DNA from: an uncultured Treponema sp.
GTDB lineage: Bacteria > Spirochaetota > Spirochaetia > Treponematales > Treponemataceae
DNA length: 37,766 nt
Reading direction: 5' to 3'
Assembly: GCA_946540605.1 (NCBI GenBank)
Contig: CAMNIU010000128.1
Coordinates: 1-37,766, forward strand
The notes beneath the pieces are model-generated. The model was not told where the DNA came from. It made no database searches and worked only from the letters and a program-made list of their open reading frames with translations. Shown one piece after another: positions 15,231-22,442 of this stretch; positions within the stretch are counted from its first letter, which is position 1; every line of letters starts with the position of its first letter. Position numbers and translations under genes: made by a program.

Positions 15231-16940
15231 GCATTGAAGATATTATATCTGGCAGTTTTTTTTCTCTCCTTTATAGAACTCTGCATTTATTTTGAAATTA
15301 CCTCAAATAAAATAAACAAGAATTATCTGATTTTGTTTGTTACGACAATAATTTCAAATTTTGGTTATTCAATGCTAACATTTGCTTCATCGCTTGAAGC
15401 GGCCATGTGTGGAGATTTACTTTCTTATATCGGCAGCATTTTTACAATCATGTTCATGCTTGTTGTTGTAGTTGATATGTGCGGTAAAAAATTTTATATT
15501 CCGCTAAGGCTTACTCTTCTTGCAGTTTCAGTTATTATAAGCATCATATTTGCAACAACCAGAGACACAAATTTATTTTTTGATCATCCCTATATGGTTC
15601 AGGAACATGGAATTAGTCTCGTAAAATATTCTATGGGGCCTGTGATGCTTTTTTATATGGTGTACCTTGCAGTTATCAATCTGTCTGCAATTGGTATTGT
15701 AATCCATACTATTCTTACCAAAAGACGTGTTTCAAAAACTGGACTTAAGATTCTGCTTTGTGTACTCATTTGCGGAACCTTATTATATGTTATTCCACTG
15801 GCATTCGGCGCATCAATCAACCTTATGCCTTTTATCTATGTAAGCATGGAAACTTTTTTCATGTACATTTCTTCCCGTGCAAGCATTTATGATATTCCGG
15901 GAAATCTTATGTCAGTTTACAATTCACGCGATGGTTATGGCTACATTGCGTTTGACAGCAAAAAGCGCTTTCTTGGTTGTGATGATTTTGCTGTTTGTAT
16001 TTTTCCGGAATTAGCTGATATTTCCATAGACAGTACAATTCCTGCTTCCTGCAAACAGATTTATGAGGGACTTCATTATAAAGATGAAAACTGGAACTGG
16101 GATGAAAATTGTAATAAAGATTTCAGGATTCTTACAGATGAAAGAGCGGTCATTGCAACCATTCATCCCATTGCCTCAAAATTCGGCAAAGTAGGTTATC
16201 TGATTGAACTTCGTGACGATACCGAGCAGCAGAATTACATTAAGGGTATTAATACTTATAACAAAGAGCTCACCCGCCTTGTTGGAGAAAAGACCCGCCA
16301 GGTAACTGATATGCAGGATTCAATTATAAAAGGCATGGCCATTATGGTAGAAAGCCGCGACAACAGTACAGGTGGTCACATTCTGCGTACCAGCGACTGC
16401 ATTCAGATTTTTGCTGATGAACTTTTGAAAAATAAAATACTTCCACAGATTACTTCGAACTTCTGCAAACTTTTAATAAAAGCAGCCCCTATGCACGATT
16501 TAGGAAAGATTTCAGTTGATGATTCAATTTTGCGCAAGCCTGGTAAGTTTAGTCCTGCAGAATATGAAGAAATGAAAAAGCATGCTGCCGAAGGTGCAAA
16601 AATTGTAAAAAAGATTCTGCACGATACTCAGGATAAAGACTTTGAACGTATTGCAGTAAATGTAGCACATTATCATCACGAGAAATGGAATGGAGAAGGC
16701 TATCCTGAACATTTAAAAGGCGAAGAAATTCCACTCGAAGCCCGCATAATGGCTTTAGCTGATGTTTTTGATGCTCTGGTTAGTAAGCGTTGCTATAAAG
16801 ATGCAAAATCTTTTGATGAAGCGTTTGAAATTATTCAGAATGATTTAGGAAAACATTTTGACCCGGTAATTGGTAAGGCGTTTATTGAGTGCAGGACATT
16901 ACTCGAAGCATATTATAGTTCTACAGTTCACGAGATATAA
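15228..16940 (+). CDS. 7TM sensor-HD-GYP domain protein (putative c-di-GMP phosphodiesterase)
   Basis: 570 residues from the ATG at 15228. Residues 1-225 hold about seven hydrophobic segments resembling the histidine-kinase N-terminal 7TM sensor. Residues about 230-345 are a PAS-like linker. After a short coiled-coil stretch (QVTDMQDSIIKG) comes an HD-GYP domain: SRDNSTGGH, the metal pair in PMHDLGK (about 424-425), and HHEKWNGEGYP (about 483-493), the GYP signature. HD-GYP enzymes hydrolyse cyclic di-GMP; the membrane part probably senses an extracellular or membrane signal. No GGDEF domain is present. The TTG upstream at 15192 is rejected as the start because it lies in the -35 box. Confidence 0.9.
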   Translation: MALKILYLAVFFLSFIELCIYFEITSNKINKNYLILFVTTIISNFGYSMLTFASSLEAAMCGDLLSYIGSIFTIMFMLVVVVDMCGKKFYIPLRLTLLAVSVIISIIFATTRDTNLFFDHPYMVQEHGISLVKYSMGPVMLFYMVYLAVINLSAIGIVIHTILTKRRVSKTGLKILLCVLICGTLLYVIPLAFGASINLMPFIYVSMETFFMYISSRASIYDIPGNLMSVYNSRDGYGYIAFDSKKRFLGCDDFAVCIFPELADISIDSTIPASCKQIYEGLHYKDENWNWDENCNKDFRILTDERAVIATIHPIASKFGKVGYLIELRDDTEQQNYIKGINTYNKELTRLVGEKTRQVTDMQDSIIKGMAIMVESRDNSTGGHILRTSDCIQIFADELLKNKILPQITSNFCKLLIKAAPMHDLGKISVDDSILRKPGKFSPAEYEEMKKHAAEGAKIVKKILHDTQDKDFERIAVNVAHYHHEKWNGEGYPEHLKGEEIPLEARIMALADVFDALVSKRCYKDAKSFDEAFEIIQNDLGKHFDPVIGKAFIECRTLLEAYYSSTVHEI

Positions 16941-16969
16941 AAAAAACGGGGGCAAAGCCACCGTTTTTT
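16941..16969 (+). terminator. Bidirectional intrinsic terminator after HD-GYP gene
   Basis: An A-run and CGGGGGC (16947-16953), loop AAA, then GCCACCG followed by a T-run to 16969. The stem has one G-A mismatch. It starts at the stop codon of the HD-GYP gene and can also serve the minus-strand gpmI transcript. Confidence 0.8.
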
Positions 16970-16983
16970 ATACCCTATGGATT

Positions 16984-17095
16984 AAGCTGCAGTCCGAAGG
17001 ACTGTCAGCTTGAATCTAGTTTCTGAGGCGGCTCGAAAGAGCCGTCCTCAGATGATGGTGCTAACCTGCAAAGCTTACTTTGTCAGGTTGAGCAC
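16984..17095. other. Three tandem hairpins with a shared internal loop
   Basis: Three hairpins (16984-17011, 17023-17051, 17063-17089) separated by 11 nt each. Each has a 6-bp outer stem, an internal loop of C on the 5' side and GT on the 3' side, and an inner stem of 4-5 bp capped by GAA, GAAA or CTTA. Outer stems are AAGCTG/CAGCTT, CTGAGG/CCTCAG and AACCTG/CAGGTT. The third is further enclosed by GTGCT/AGCAC. The block fills the gap between the terminator and the gpmI stop codon. Strand and function are unknown. Confidence 0.7.
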
Positions 17096-18750
17096 TATTT
17101 TAAGTTGATCATACTCTTGTCATAATCTGTAGGTGGCACAAATCCCATGAGCATCATCAATGTTGCAGGCCAAGAAGAAATACCAAGACCGCTGTTGAGC
17201 TCGAGATCATACTCGCCCTTATACTCTGGGTCGTAGATGATACCAGGAACCGGGTTCAATGAGTGAGAAGTCTTTGGCTTTGGTTCGCCGTCAGCGCCCA
17301 TAGCAACAGAGCCGTCCTTCTTGTGCTCGTACATATCGTCTGAGTTTCCGTGGTCGGCTGTAAGACAGAGAATACCGCCTGCCTTTTCAATTGCTGCCTT
17401 AAGACGGCCAAGCTGAAGGTCCATTCCTTCCATAGAACATACAACAGCGTTGAATACACCAGTGTGTCCAACCATATCGCCGTTAGGGTAGTTAAGACGG
17501 ATGTGGTCATATTTTCCGCTTTCAATAGCTTCAATTACCTTGTCAGTAATTTCTGCACACTTCATCCATGGGCGCTGCTCGAAAGGAACAACATCAGATG
17601 GAACTTCAATATATGTTTCAAGATTCTTGTCGAATTCACCAGGGCGGTTACCGTTGAAGAAGTAAGTAACGTGACCATATTTCTGAGTCTCAGAAATTGC
17701 CATAAGATGAACGCCAGTCTTTGTAAGATATTCACCCATTGTGCGGTCAATGCTTGGTGGGTTTACAAGGAACTGAGCCGGCTTGTGGTTATCGCCATCG
17801 TATTCCATCATACCTGCATATTCAACAGCAGGGCGGCGTACGCGGTCAAAGTGAGTAAAGTTATCTTCTTCGAAAGCAGCAGTAATTTCAAGAGAGCGGT
17901 CACCACGGAAGTTGAAGAAGATTACAGAGTCGCCGTCAACGATAGGTCCAACAGGCTTTCCGTCCTTAGCGATTACAAACTCGTGCATATCCTGGTCCAG
18001 GAGGCCGGCATTTTCACTGCGGTAAGTCTTGATAGCTTCTGTAGCGCTTGCAAACTGACGACCGTCAGCCAGAACGTGAGCGTGCCATCCGCGCTCTACC
18101 ATGCTCCAGTCTGCACCATAGCGGTCCATAGTGATGTACATACGTCCACCACCAGAAGCAATCTGGTAATCAACATCGCTGAAGTCAGCAAGGAATTTTT
18201 CAAGTGGTTCAAAATATTCAAGGGCGGAAGTAGGTGGAACATCGCGTCCGTCCAGAAGAGCGTGAACGCGGAGAGTCTTTACACCTTCCTTGTGAGCCTG
18301 AGTAATCATAGCCTTAAGGTGGTCAATGTGAGAGTGAACGTTACCATCAGAAACAAGACCAATAAGATGGAAAGTAGTTCCCTTGTCCTGAACATTCTTT
18401 ACAAGCTTCTTCCATACAGCGCCTTCAAACATGCTGCCAGAAGCAATAGATTCACCAACAAGCTTAGCACCCTGAGCAAAAACGCGGCCGCAACCCATAG
18501 CGTTGTGACCAACCTCAGAGTTACCCATATCATCATCAGTAGGAAGACCAACAGCAGTTCCGTGAGCCTTGAGCTTAGTGTGAGGGCAGTTAGCAGTAAA
18601 CCAGTCCAGGTACTTCATCTTAGAAGCCTTAACCGCATCTCCCTCTTCATACTTACCATATCCAACGCCGTCCATAATAACCAGGACAACAGGACCACGA
18701 CGCCCCTTCCATTTAGGGTTCTTTTCCAATGCATGCATTGTGTCTGCCAT
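17095..18750 (-). CDS. gpmI: 2,3-bisphosphoglycerate-independent phosphoglycerate mutase
   Basis: A 551-residue alkaline-phosphatase-superfamily enzyme that interconverts 3- and 2-phosphoglycerate in glycolysis, in the cytoplasm. Motifs: VIMDGVG (metal Asp27), catalytic Ser78 in DDMGNSEVGHN, the GRDVPP region of the transferase domain, NYPNGDMVGHTG, and TADHGNSDD near the C-terminus. Length fits the family. AGGAGA lies 6 nt before the ATG. It is transcribed alone; 30 bp upstream begins a hairpin-rich region. Codon choice is unlike AT-rich neighbours (many C-ending codons), as expected for a highly expressed gene. Confidence 0.95.
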   Translation of the reverse strand: MADTMHALEKNPKWKGRRGPVVLVIMDGVGYGKYEEGDAVKASKMKYLDWFTANCPHTKLKAHGTAVGLPTDDDMGNSEVGHNAMGCGRVFAQGAKLVGESIASGSMFEGAVWKKLVKNVQDKGTTFHLIGLVSDGNVHSHIDHLKAMITQAHKEGVKTLRVHALLDGRDVPPTSALEYFEPLEKFLADFSDVDYQIASGGGRMYITMDRYGADWSMVERGWHAHVLADGRQFASATEAIKTYRSENAGLLDQDMHEFVIAKDGKPVGPIVDGDSVIFFNFRGDRSLEITAAFEEDNFTHFDRVRRPAVEYAGMMEYDGDNHKPAQFLVNPPSIDRTMGEYLTKTGVHLMAISETQKYGHVTYFFNGNRPGEFDKNLETYIEVPSDVVPFEQRPWMKCAEITDKVIEAIESGKYDHIRLNYPNGDMVGHTGVFNAVVCSMEGMDLQLGRLKAAIEKAGGILCLTADHGNSDDMYEHKKDGSVAMGADGEPKPKTSHSLNPVPGIIYDPEYKGEYDLELNSGLGISSWPATLMMLMGFVPPTDYDKSMINLK

Positions 18751-18779
18751 ATATTTAATCTCCTATAAAATAATACACA

Positions 18780-19020
18780 AAGTATTGTGCGAGTTTTCGA
18801 AGAAAACTCGGTAGGTCAGTTTGATGACCAGGGCGTTCCCGGCCACCGCTCCGTGCTTCGCACTCCGCGCCGGCCGGTCGGGGCTTCTGCCATTCCGCTT
18901 TCGCTCCAGCCGCTTCCCTCGCTCCGCGCCCGTCCTTTCGGCCGTGCGCTCCGCTCAGTCCAGTGGCCTCGCGGCTACGCCGCTCGTGGCTCCAGTCCCT
19001 AACGCATTGTTCAAAAATTA
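18780..19020. repeat. GC-rich chain of short hairpins upstream of gpmI
   Basis: A markedly GC-rich block in an AT-rich genome. Hairpins include GAGTTTTC/GAAAACTC with loop GAA (18791-18809), GGTCA/TGACC (18814-18829), GTGC/GCAC with loop TTC (18853-18863) and GCGGC/GCCGC with loop TAC (18971-18983). Recurrent CGCTCC and CTTCG words occur throughout. The long open frames across it on both strands are by-products of the composition. I think similar blocks recur in other Treponema genomes, but this is from memory and unverified. Confidence 0.55.
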
Positions 19021-19200
19021 AATGCACTACCAATATATAGAAAATCCCGATTTTTTACAACGAGGTCGAAGATAGCTCAAAGACGTAAATATACCTCCAA
19101 GGGCTTTACGGGCTTCCGCATAATAAAATGAATCGTGATAAAATCTGATGAACTCCCGCGGTAATGTGGAACGGACATGCTCGCTTTCCGTTTTTTTTGT

Positions 19201-19245
19201 AAGAATCTTGTGGTTTTCGCAAGCGAAAATCCTCAGATTCTTTTT
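19201..19245 (+). terminator. Long hairpin followed by T-run
   Basis: Outer arms AAGAATCT (19201-19208) and AGATTCTT (19235-19242), inner arms TTTTCGC and GCGAAAA, and a following T-run. It is shaped like an intrinsic terminator on the plus strand, but no upstream plus-strand gene is visible, so it may instead be part of a dispersed repeat. Confidence 0.45.
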
Positions 19246-19468
19246 AAGGCTAATCGCCAAATACGTCAAGAGTCAGTCTGCCCCCCCATTCCCGCTCCGT
19301 TCATCAGATTTTATAAATCAAGTGTAAAAATGCGGAAGTCCTGGGCTTTCCTGTGAAAATGGCTCCCGACCTTTTGCCCCCGCTCCCTCGCGCCAGCATC
19401 TCCTGAATAATTTATAATGTGCTTGCCTGGGCCACTCCTCTGAGGCTTCCCCGATTCATAAAACGGGC

Positions 19469-19648
19469 TTTTACGGATATTTCGAATGTGAAAACGTGGA
19501 AAAATCCGTAAAATTCTATTAAAAAGGTAAAAAACTCGGAGAATTTACTTCAATTTGAAAGTAATCAGCCTAAAAAAAGCCGAAAATTACCAGAAATCTG
19601 CCTATTTTACGGATTTTCTTGTCAAAATATGTTGTAAAAATCCGTAAA
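19469..19648. repeat. Four TTTTACGGAT motifs in two inverted pairs
   Basis: TTTTACGGAT at 19469-19478 faces ATCCGTAAAA at 19504-19513. TTTTACGGAT at 19605-19614 faces ATCCGTAAA at 19640-19648. The distances within the pairs are nearly equal (start to start both 35). They lie 50-230 bp upstream of the PD-(D/E)XK-like gene and may be operators or protein-binding iterons. Confidence 0.6.
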
Positions 19649-19698
19649 CACGTCGAATTTTCTTGCAAAGTGGTACATCCTGTATTACCCTATAGGCA

Positions 19699-20628
19699 AT
19701 GAAGTTCACAAATCAGGTAATAGAGCAGTTGCCGCCCTCGCAAATCGCTGCACAACTGCAGGAAAGAATAGGGCAGCTGGAGACACTCCTTGCAATAAAG
19801 GAGAAGGCACTTAAAAAAGCGCCCGAAGGAAGTCTGCGGGTTTCAAAGTCGCACGGTGCGGTTCAGTATTATCACAAGACAAATAATGATGGAAATAACG
19901 GGCGCTACCTGGACTCTGCTCATAGAGATCTTGCGCAGAAGCTTGCACAAAAAGCCTATAATATCAAACTCCTGCCGGCAATAAAAAAGGAACTTGCTCT
20001 TTTACAGGCTGCTCTCACTCAAATCCAGAAAAACTCACTGGGACGCGAAATTCCCTTTAATGTCCTAGAGCTGGTAAAACCGGAATGCCGCGCCCTCGTA
20101 ACCACCGCAACCCTCTCGGACGAAGAATACGCCGCCGCATGGCTCTCTCAAAAATACAAGCCCAAGCCCTTCCAGCCGGATGCGCCCGAGCTTTACACCG
20201 CCCGTGGCGAACGTGTCCGTTCCAAGTCCGAAGTAATAATCGCCGACACCCTCAACCGGCTGGGCGTTCCGTACCACTACGAATTTCCACTTACACTCAA
20301 AATCGGCGGCCGCGCCCCCGTTTCCCGAGACCTTAGTAATTCTAGCCGTGCCACAAAATCCCGAGAACTTACCACATCCAGCACCAACACACTCATCGTC
20401 CACCCCGACTTTCTCTGCCTCAATCTCCGTACCCGCCAGGAGTTCATCTGGGAACACTTTGGCCTCATGGACGACCCTGACTACTCAGCAAAAGTCGTTC
20501 AAAAACTCCAGACTTACAACCAAAATGACATCCACCCAGGCCAAAGCCTGATAATCTCCACCGAAACTACCGATTTTCCGCTCAACACAAAACATATAGA
20601 GAATCTTATAAATACATTCCTGAAATAA
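19699..20628 (+). CDS. PD-(D/E)XK nuclease-like conserved protein, probably acquired
   Basis: A 309-residue protein. Residues 1-45 are a probable coiled coil; residues 46-60 (LRVSKSHGAVQYYHK) and 70-90 are conserved in similar proteins that I recall from Clostridia. Residues about 170-309 have the layout of a PD-(D/E)XK fold: RSKSE with a conserved Glu, GVPYHYEFPL, HPDF with a conserved Asp, and EFIWEHFG. No biochemical function is known to me. Residues about 207-232, between KIGG and HPDF, look like an insertion with a 12-residue tandem duplication (SRDLSNSSRATK, SRELTTSSTNTL). Codons are much richer in C than neighbouring genes, which suggests transfer. No clear Shine-Dalgarno; the ATG at 19699 is the best start. 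Confidence 0.65.
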   Translation: MKFTNQVIEQLPPSQIAAQLQERIGQLETLLAIKEKALKKAPEGSLRVSKSHGAVQYYHKTNNDGNNGRYLDSAHRDLAQKLAQKAYNIKLLPAIKKELALLQAALTQIQKNSLGREIPFNVLELVKPECRALVTTATLSDEEYAAAWLSQKYKPKPFQPDAPELYTARGERVRSKSEVIIADTLNRLGVPYHYEFPLTLKIGGRAPVSRDLSNSSRATKSRELTTSSTNTLIVHPDFLCLNLRTRQEFIWEHFGLMDDPDYSAKVVQKLQTYNQNDIHPGQSLIISTETTDFPLNTKHIENLINTFLK

Positions 20629-20631
20629 AAA

Positions 20632-20671
20632 AAAAACGCCGTACACCACAAATGTGATGTACGGCGTTTTT
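20632..20671. terminator. Bidirectional terminator between PD-(D/E)XK-like gene and trp operon
   Basis: Arms 20632-20650 and 20653-20671 pair at all but one position (core CGCCGTACA with TGTACGGCG), with an A-run on the left and a T-run on the right. It insulates the trp promoter from upstream transcription. Confidence 0.9.
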
Positions 20672-20780
20672 AGCAGAGTATAACTACATAATCTAAGTCT
20701 GACTGTTCAGATAAGAGTACCCTTTATGCTATAAATCTTCCCGCTAACAAATCAATTCTGATAAAAATAACAAATAATTA

Positions 20781-20855
20781 TTACTGTTTCTATTGACAGA
20801 AACAGTAACTCACTGTATTGTTACTACATATAGAAACGTTACTATAAATAGTAAC
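20781..20855 (+). promoter_or_regulatory. trp operon promoter with three overlapping palindromic operators
   Basis: TTGACA (20793-20798), a 17-bp spacer, TATTGT (20816-20821). Palindrome 1: TTACTGTTTCT (20781-20791) and AGAAACAGTAA (20798-20808), spanning the -35. Palindrome 2: AGTAAC (20804-20809) and GTTACT (20820-20825), spanning the -10. Palindrome 3: GTTACT (20838-20843) and AGTAAC (20850-20855), downstream of the start. The shared half-site is GTTACT. The leader from about 20828 to 20896 has no Trp-codon leader peptide or attenuator, so repression by a DNA-binding protein is likely; the repressor is not in the window. Confidence 0.75.
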
Positions 20856-20896
20856 AGGACAGTTTTTTATGGTATGTAAAAATATCGGAGGTAAAA

Positions 20897-22354
20897 ATGA
20901 AAACTCGAATGGATTTGATTTACAAGTGCATTTCCAACTCTCGCTATACTCCTTATCTTCTTGCAAAGAAAATTGGTACTACGGCGATTCTGGAATCTGC
21001 AAGCTTTGCAAAAGGCCGCGAACGTTATTCTATTTTGATGACAGAAGAAGCGTTCAAAATCAAGCAGGATGAAGAAAAGATTTCCCTGATTGTAGAAGGA
21101 AACGAAGTTCCTTTTGATATGGAAAAAGCAATGGAAGGAGAAAAGAGTCTCGATGCTCTTGGTCGCGAAAAGACTCCTGACATTCTGGATGCACTTTTAT
21201 ATATTGCCCGTCAGAATATTCTTCCTCCGGGACCTTTGTGCGAGCTTCCTCTTCCAGCCAGTGGACTCGGCTACCTCAGCTACGAGCTTGCAAAGCACTG
21301 CGACAATATCCGTTTCTTTGAGCAGAAGGATGATTTGAATATTCCGGAAAGCCTTTTTATCACCGGACATATCTACATAATCTTTGATCATTTTACAGAA
21401 GAACTTCATATTTTCGGCTTGAACTACAACGAACATCAGATAGATTTGAATGCTGCAATGGATCGTATTCTCAAACGCCTGAATGACATGGATTTTTCTT
21501 ATGTTGAAGAAGATAACCAGAGCTTTAAATACAAAATGCTTACAGACATGGAAGCAAGTAAGACAGAATACATTCAGAAAGTTACAGCCCTCAAAAAACA
21601 CATTATTGCCGGTGATTTGATTCAGGCAGTACCTAGTCGTCGCGTACAGATAGAGTGTGAGGCAGATGCACTTGCAGTTTATGGAAAACTTCGCAAAGTA
21701 AATCCTTCTCCATATCTTTTCTATATTGATTTTGGTGATTTCCAGTTTACCGGAGCTTCGCCAGAAAGTCTTGTTCGCGTTCGCAAAGGTAAGGCTGTAA
21801 TTCATCCGATAGCAGGAACTATCCGCCGTGGAAAATCAGAAGCAGAAGACGAAAAACTCAAGCTGGAACTTCAGAATAATCCAAAGGAACAGGCAGAACA
21901 TCTTATGCTTGTAGATCTTGCAAGAAATGACCTTGGCCGCGTTTGCGAGCGGGGCAGCGTAGAAGTTTCGCAGTATATGGAATGCGAGCTTTTCAGTCAT
22001 GTTATTCATCTTGTAAGTACAACCGAAGGAAAAGTCCGTGAAGGAGTAAAACCTATCCAGGTTTTAAGAGCATCATTTCCGGCAGGTACAGTAAGCGGTG
22101 CACCAAAAATCAATGCCATGCAGATTTTGAGCGGCCTTGAAAAAACAAAGCGTCGTTTCTATGCGGGTGCAGTCGGTTACATTCAGCCAAGCGGAGACCT
22201 TGATTTCTGCATTTCAATTCGTTGTGCATTACGACAGGGAAAAGTCTGGAACCTGCAGGCCGGTGGCGGAATAGTTTATGATTCCGAACCAGAGCGTGAG
22301 TTCACCGAAACCTGCGAAAAGCTCGGCGCACTTATTGATACGCTTACAAAATAA
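20897..22354 (+). CDS. trpE: Anthranilate synthase component I
   Basis: A 485-residue chorismate-binding enzyme that converts chorismate to anthranilate with ammonia delivered by the TrpG domain encoded next. Motifs: ILES (31-34) matching the tryptophan feedback-site LLES element, FTGASPESLV, HPIAGTIRRG, LVDLARNDLGRV, SFPAGTVSGAPK and AGGGIVYDSEPEREF. Length is normal. GGAGG lies 6 nt before the ATG. It is first in the trp operon, with tight operator control upstream; feedback inhibition by tryptophan is probable given the conserved site. An alternative ATG at 20869 is in another frame and is not used. Confidence 0.95.
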   Translation: MKTRMDLIYKCISNSRYTPYLLAKKIGTTAILESASFAKGRERYSILMTEEAFKIKQDEEKISLIVEGNEVPFDMEKAMEGEKSLDALGREKTPDILDALLYIARQNILPPGPLCELPLPASGLGYLSYELAKHCDNIRFFEQKDDLNIPESLFITGHIYIIFDHFTEELHIFGLNYNEHQIDLNAAMDRILKRLNDMDFSYVEEDNQSFKYKMLTDMEASKTEYIQKVTALKKHIIAGDLIQAVPSRRVQIECEADALAVYGKLRKVNPSPYLFYIDFGDFQFTGASPESLVRVRKGKAVIHPIAGTIRRGKSEAEDEKLKLELQNNPKEQAEHLMLVDLARNDLGRVCERGSVEVSQYMECELFSHVIHLVSTTEGKVREGVKPIQVLRASFPAGTVSGAPKINAMQILSGLEKTKRRFYAGAVGYIQPSGDLDFCISIRCALRQGKVWNLQAGGGIVYDSEPEREFTETCEKLGALIDTLTK

Positions 22355-22367
22355 GCAAAAAATCTAA

Positions 22368-22427
22368 GTCATGCTGAACTTGATTCAGCATCTGATAATG
22401 AGATTCCGAAACAAGTTCGGAATGACA
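22368..22427. repeat. Pair of inverted family A repeats between trpE and trpGD
   Basis: Copy 1 at 22368-22393 has arms ATGCTGAA and TTCAGCAT. Copy 2 at 22401-22427, in opposite orientation, has arms ATTCCGAA and TTCGGAAT. Both sit between the trpE stop and the trpGD ribosome binding site, and they could tune stability of the operon mRNA. Confidence 0.9.
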
Positions 22428-22442
22428 CAAAGGAGAAATATT

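Larger units (their letters stand above)
19021..19698. other. Non-coding region with inverted repeats, upstream of the PD-(D/E)XK-like gene
   Basis: No credible gene on either strand. It contains a perfect 16-bp inverted repeat: ATAAAATCTGATGAAC at 19138-19153 and its complement at 19299-19314. A hairpin ending in a T-run lies near 19171-19199, and a second, strong one at 19201-19245. Four copies of TTTTACGGAT in two inverted pairs occupy 19469-19648. The small minus-strand frame at 19027-19269 has no ribosome binding site and is not called. Confidence 0.5.

Noticed and set aside
17350..18768. A 472-residue plus-strand open frame
   Set aside because: It is antisense to gpmI, whose family assignment is certain; it has no ribosome binding site, and its composition reflects the codon bias of gpmI.
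18755..19033. A 92-residue minus-strand open frame rich in Arg, Gly and Ala, and plus-strand frames over the same DNA
   Set aside because: The frames follow from the GC-rich hairpin block; there is no ribosome binding site, and the block is open on both strands.
19027..19269. An 80-residue minus-strand open frame
   Set aside because: No ribosome binding site; it runs through the 19201-19245 hairpin, so it is more likely part of a dispersed repeat.
20869..20896. Possible trp leader peptide starting at 20869
   Set aside because: No tryptophan codons, no ribosome binding site and no alternative hairpins before trpE; it simply overlaps the start of trpE.
22371..22442. N-terminal extension of TrpG-TrpD
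   Set aside because: It is translated family A repeat; the ATG at 22443 has a good ribosome binding site and begins the conserved TrpG N-terminus.
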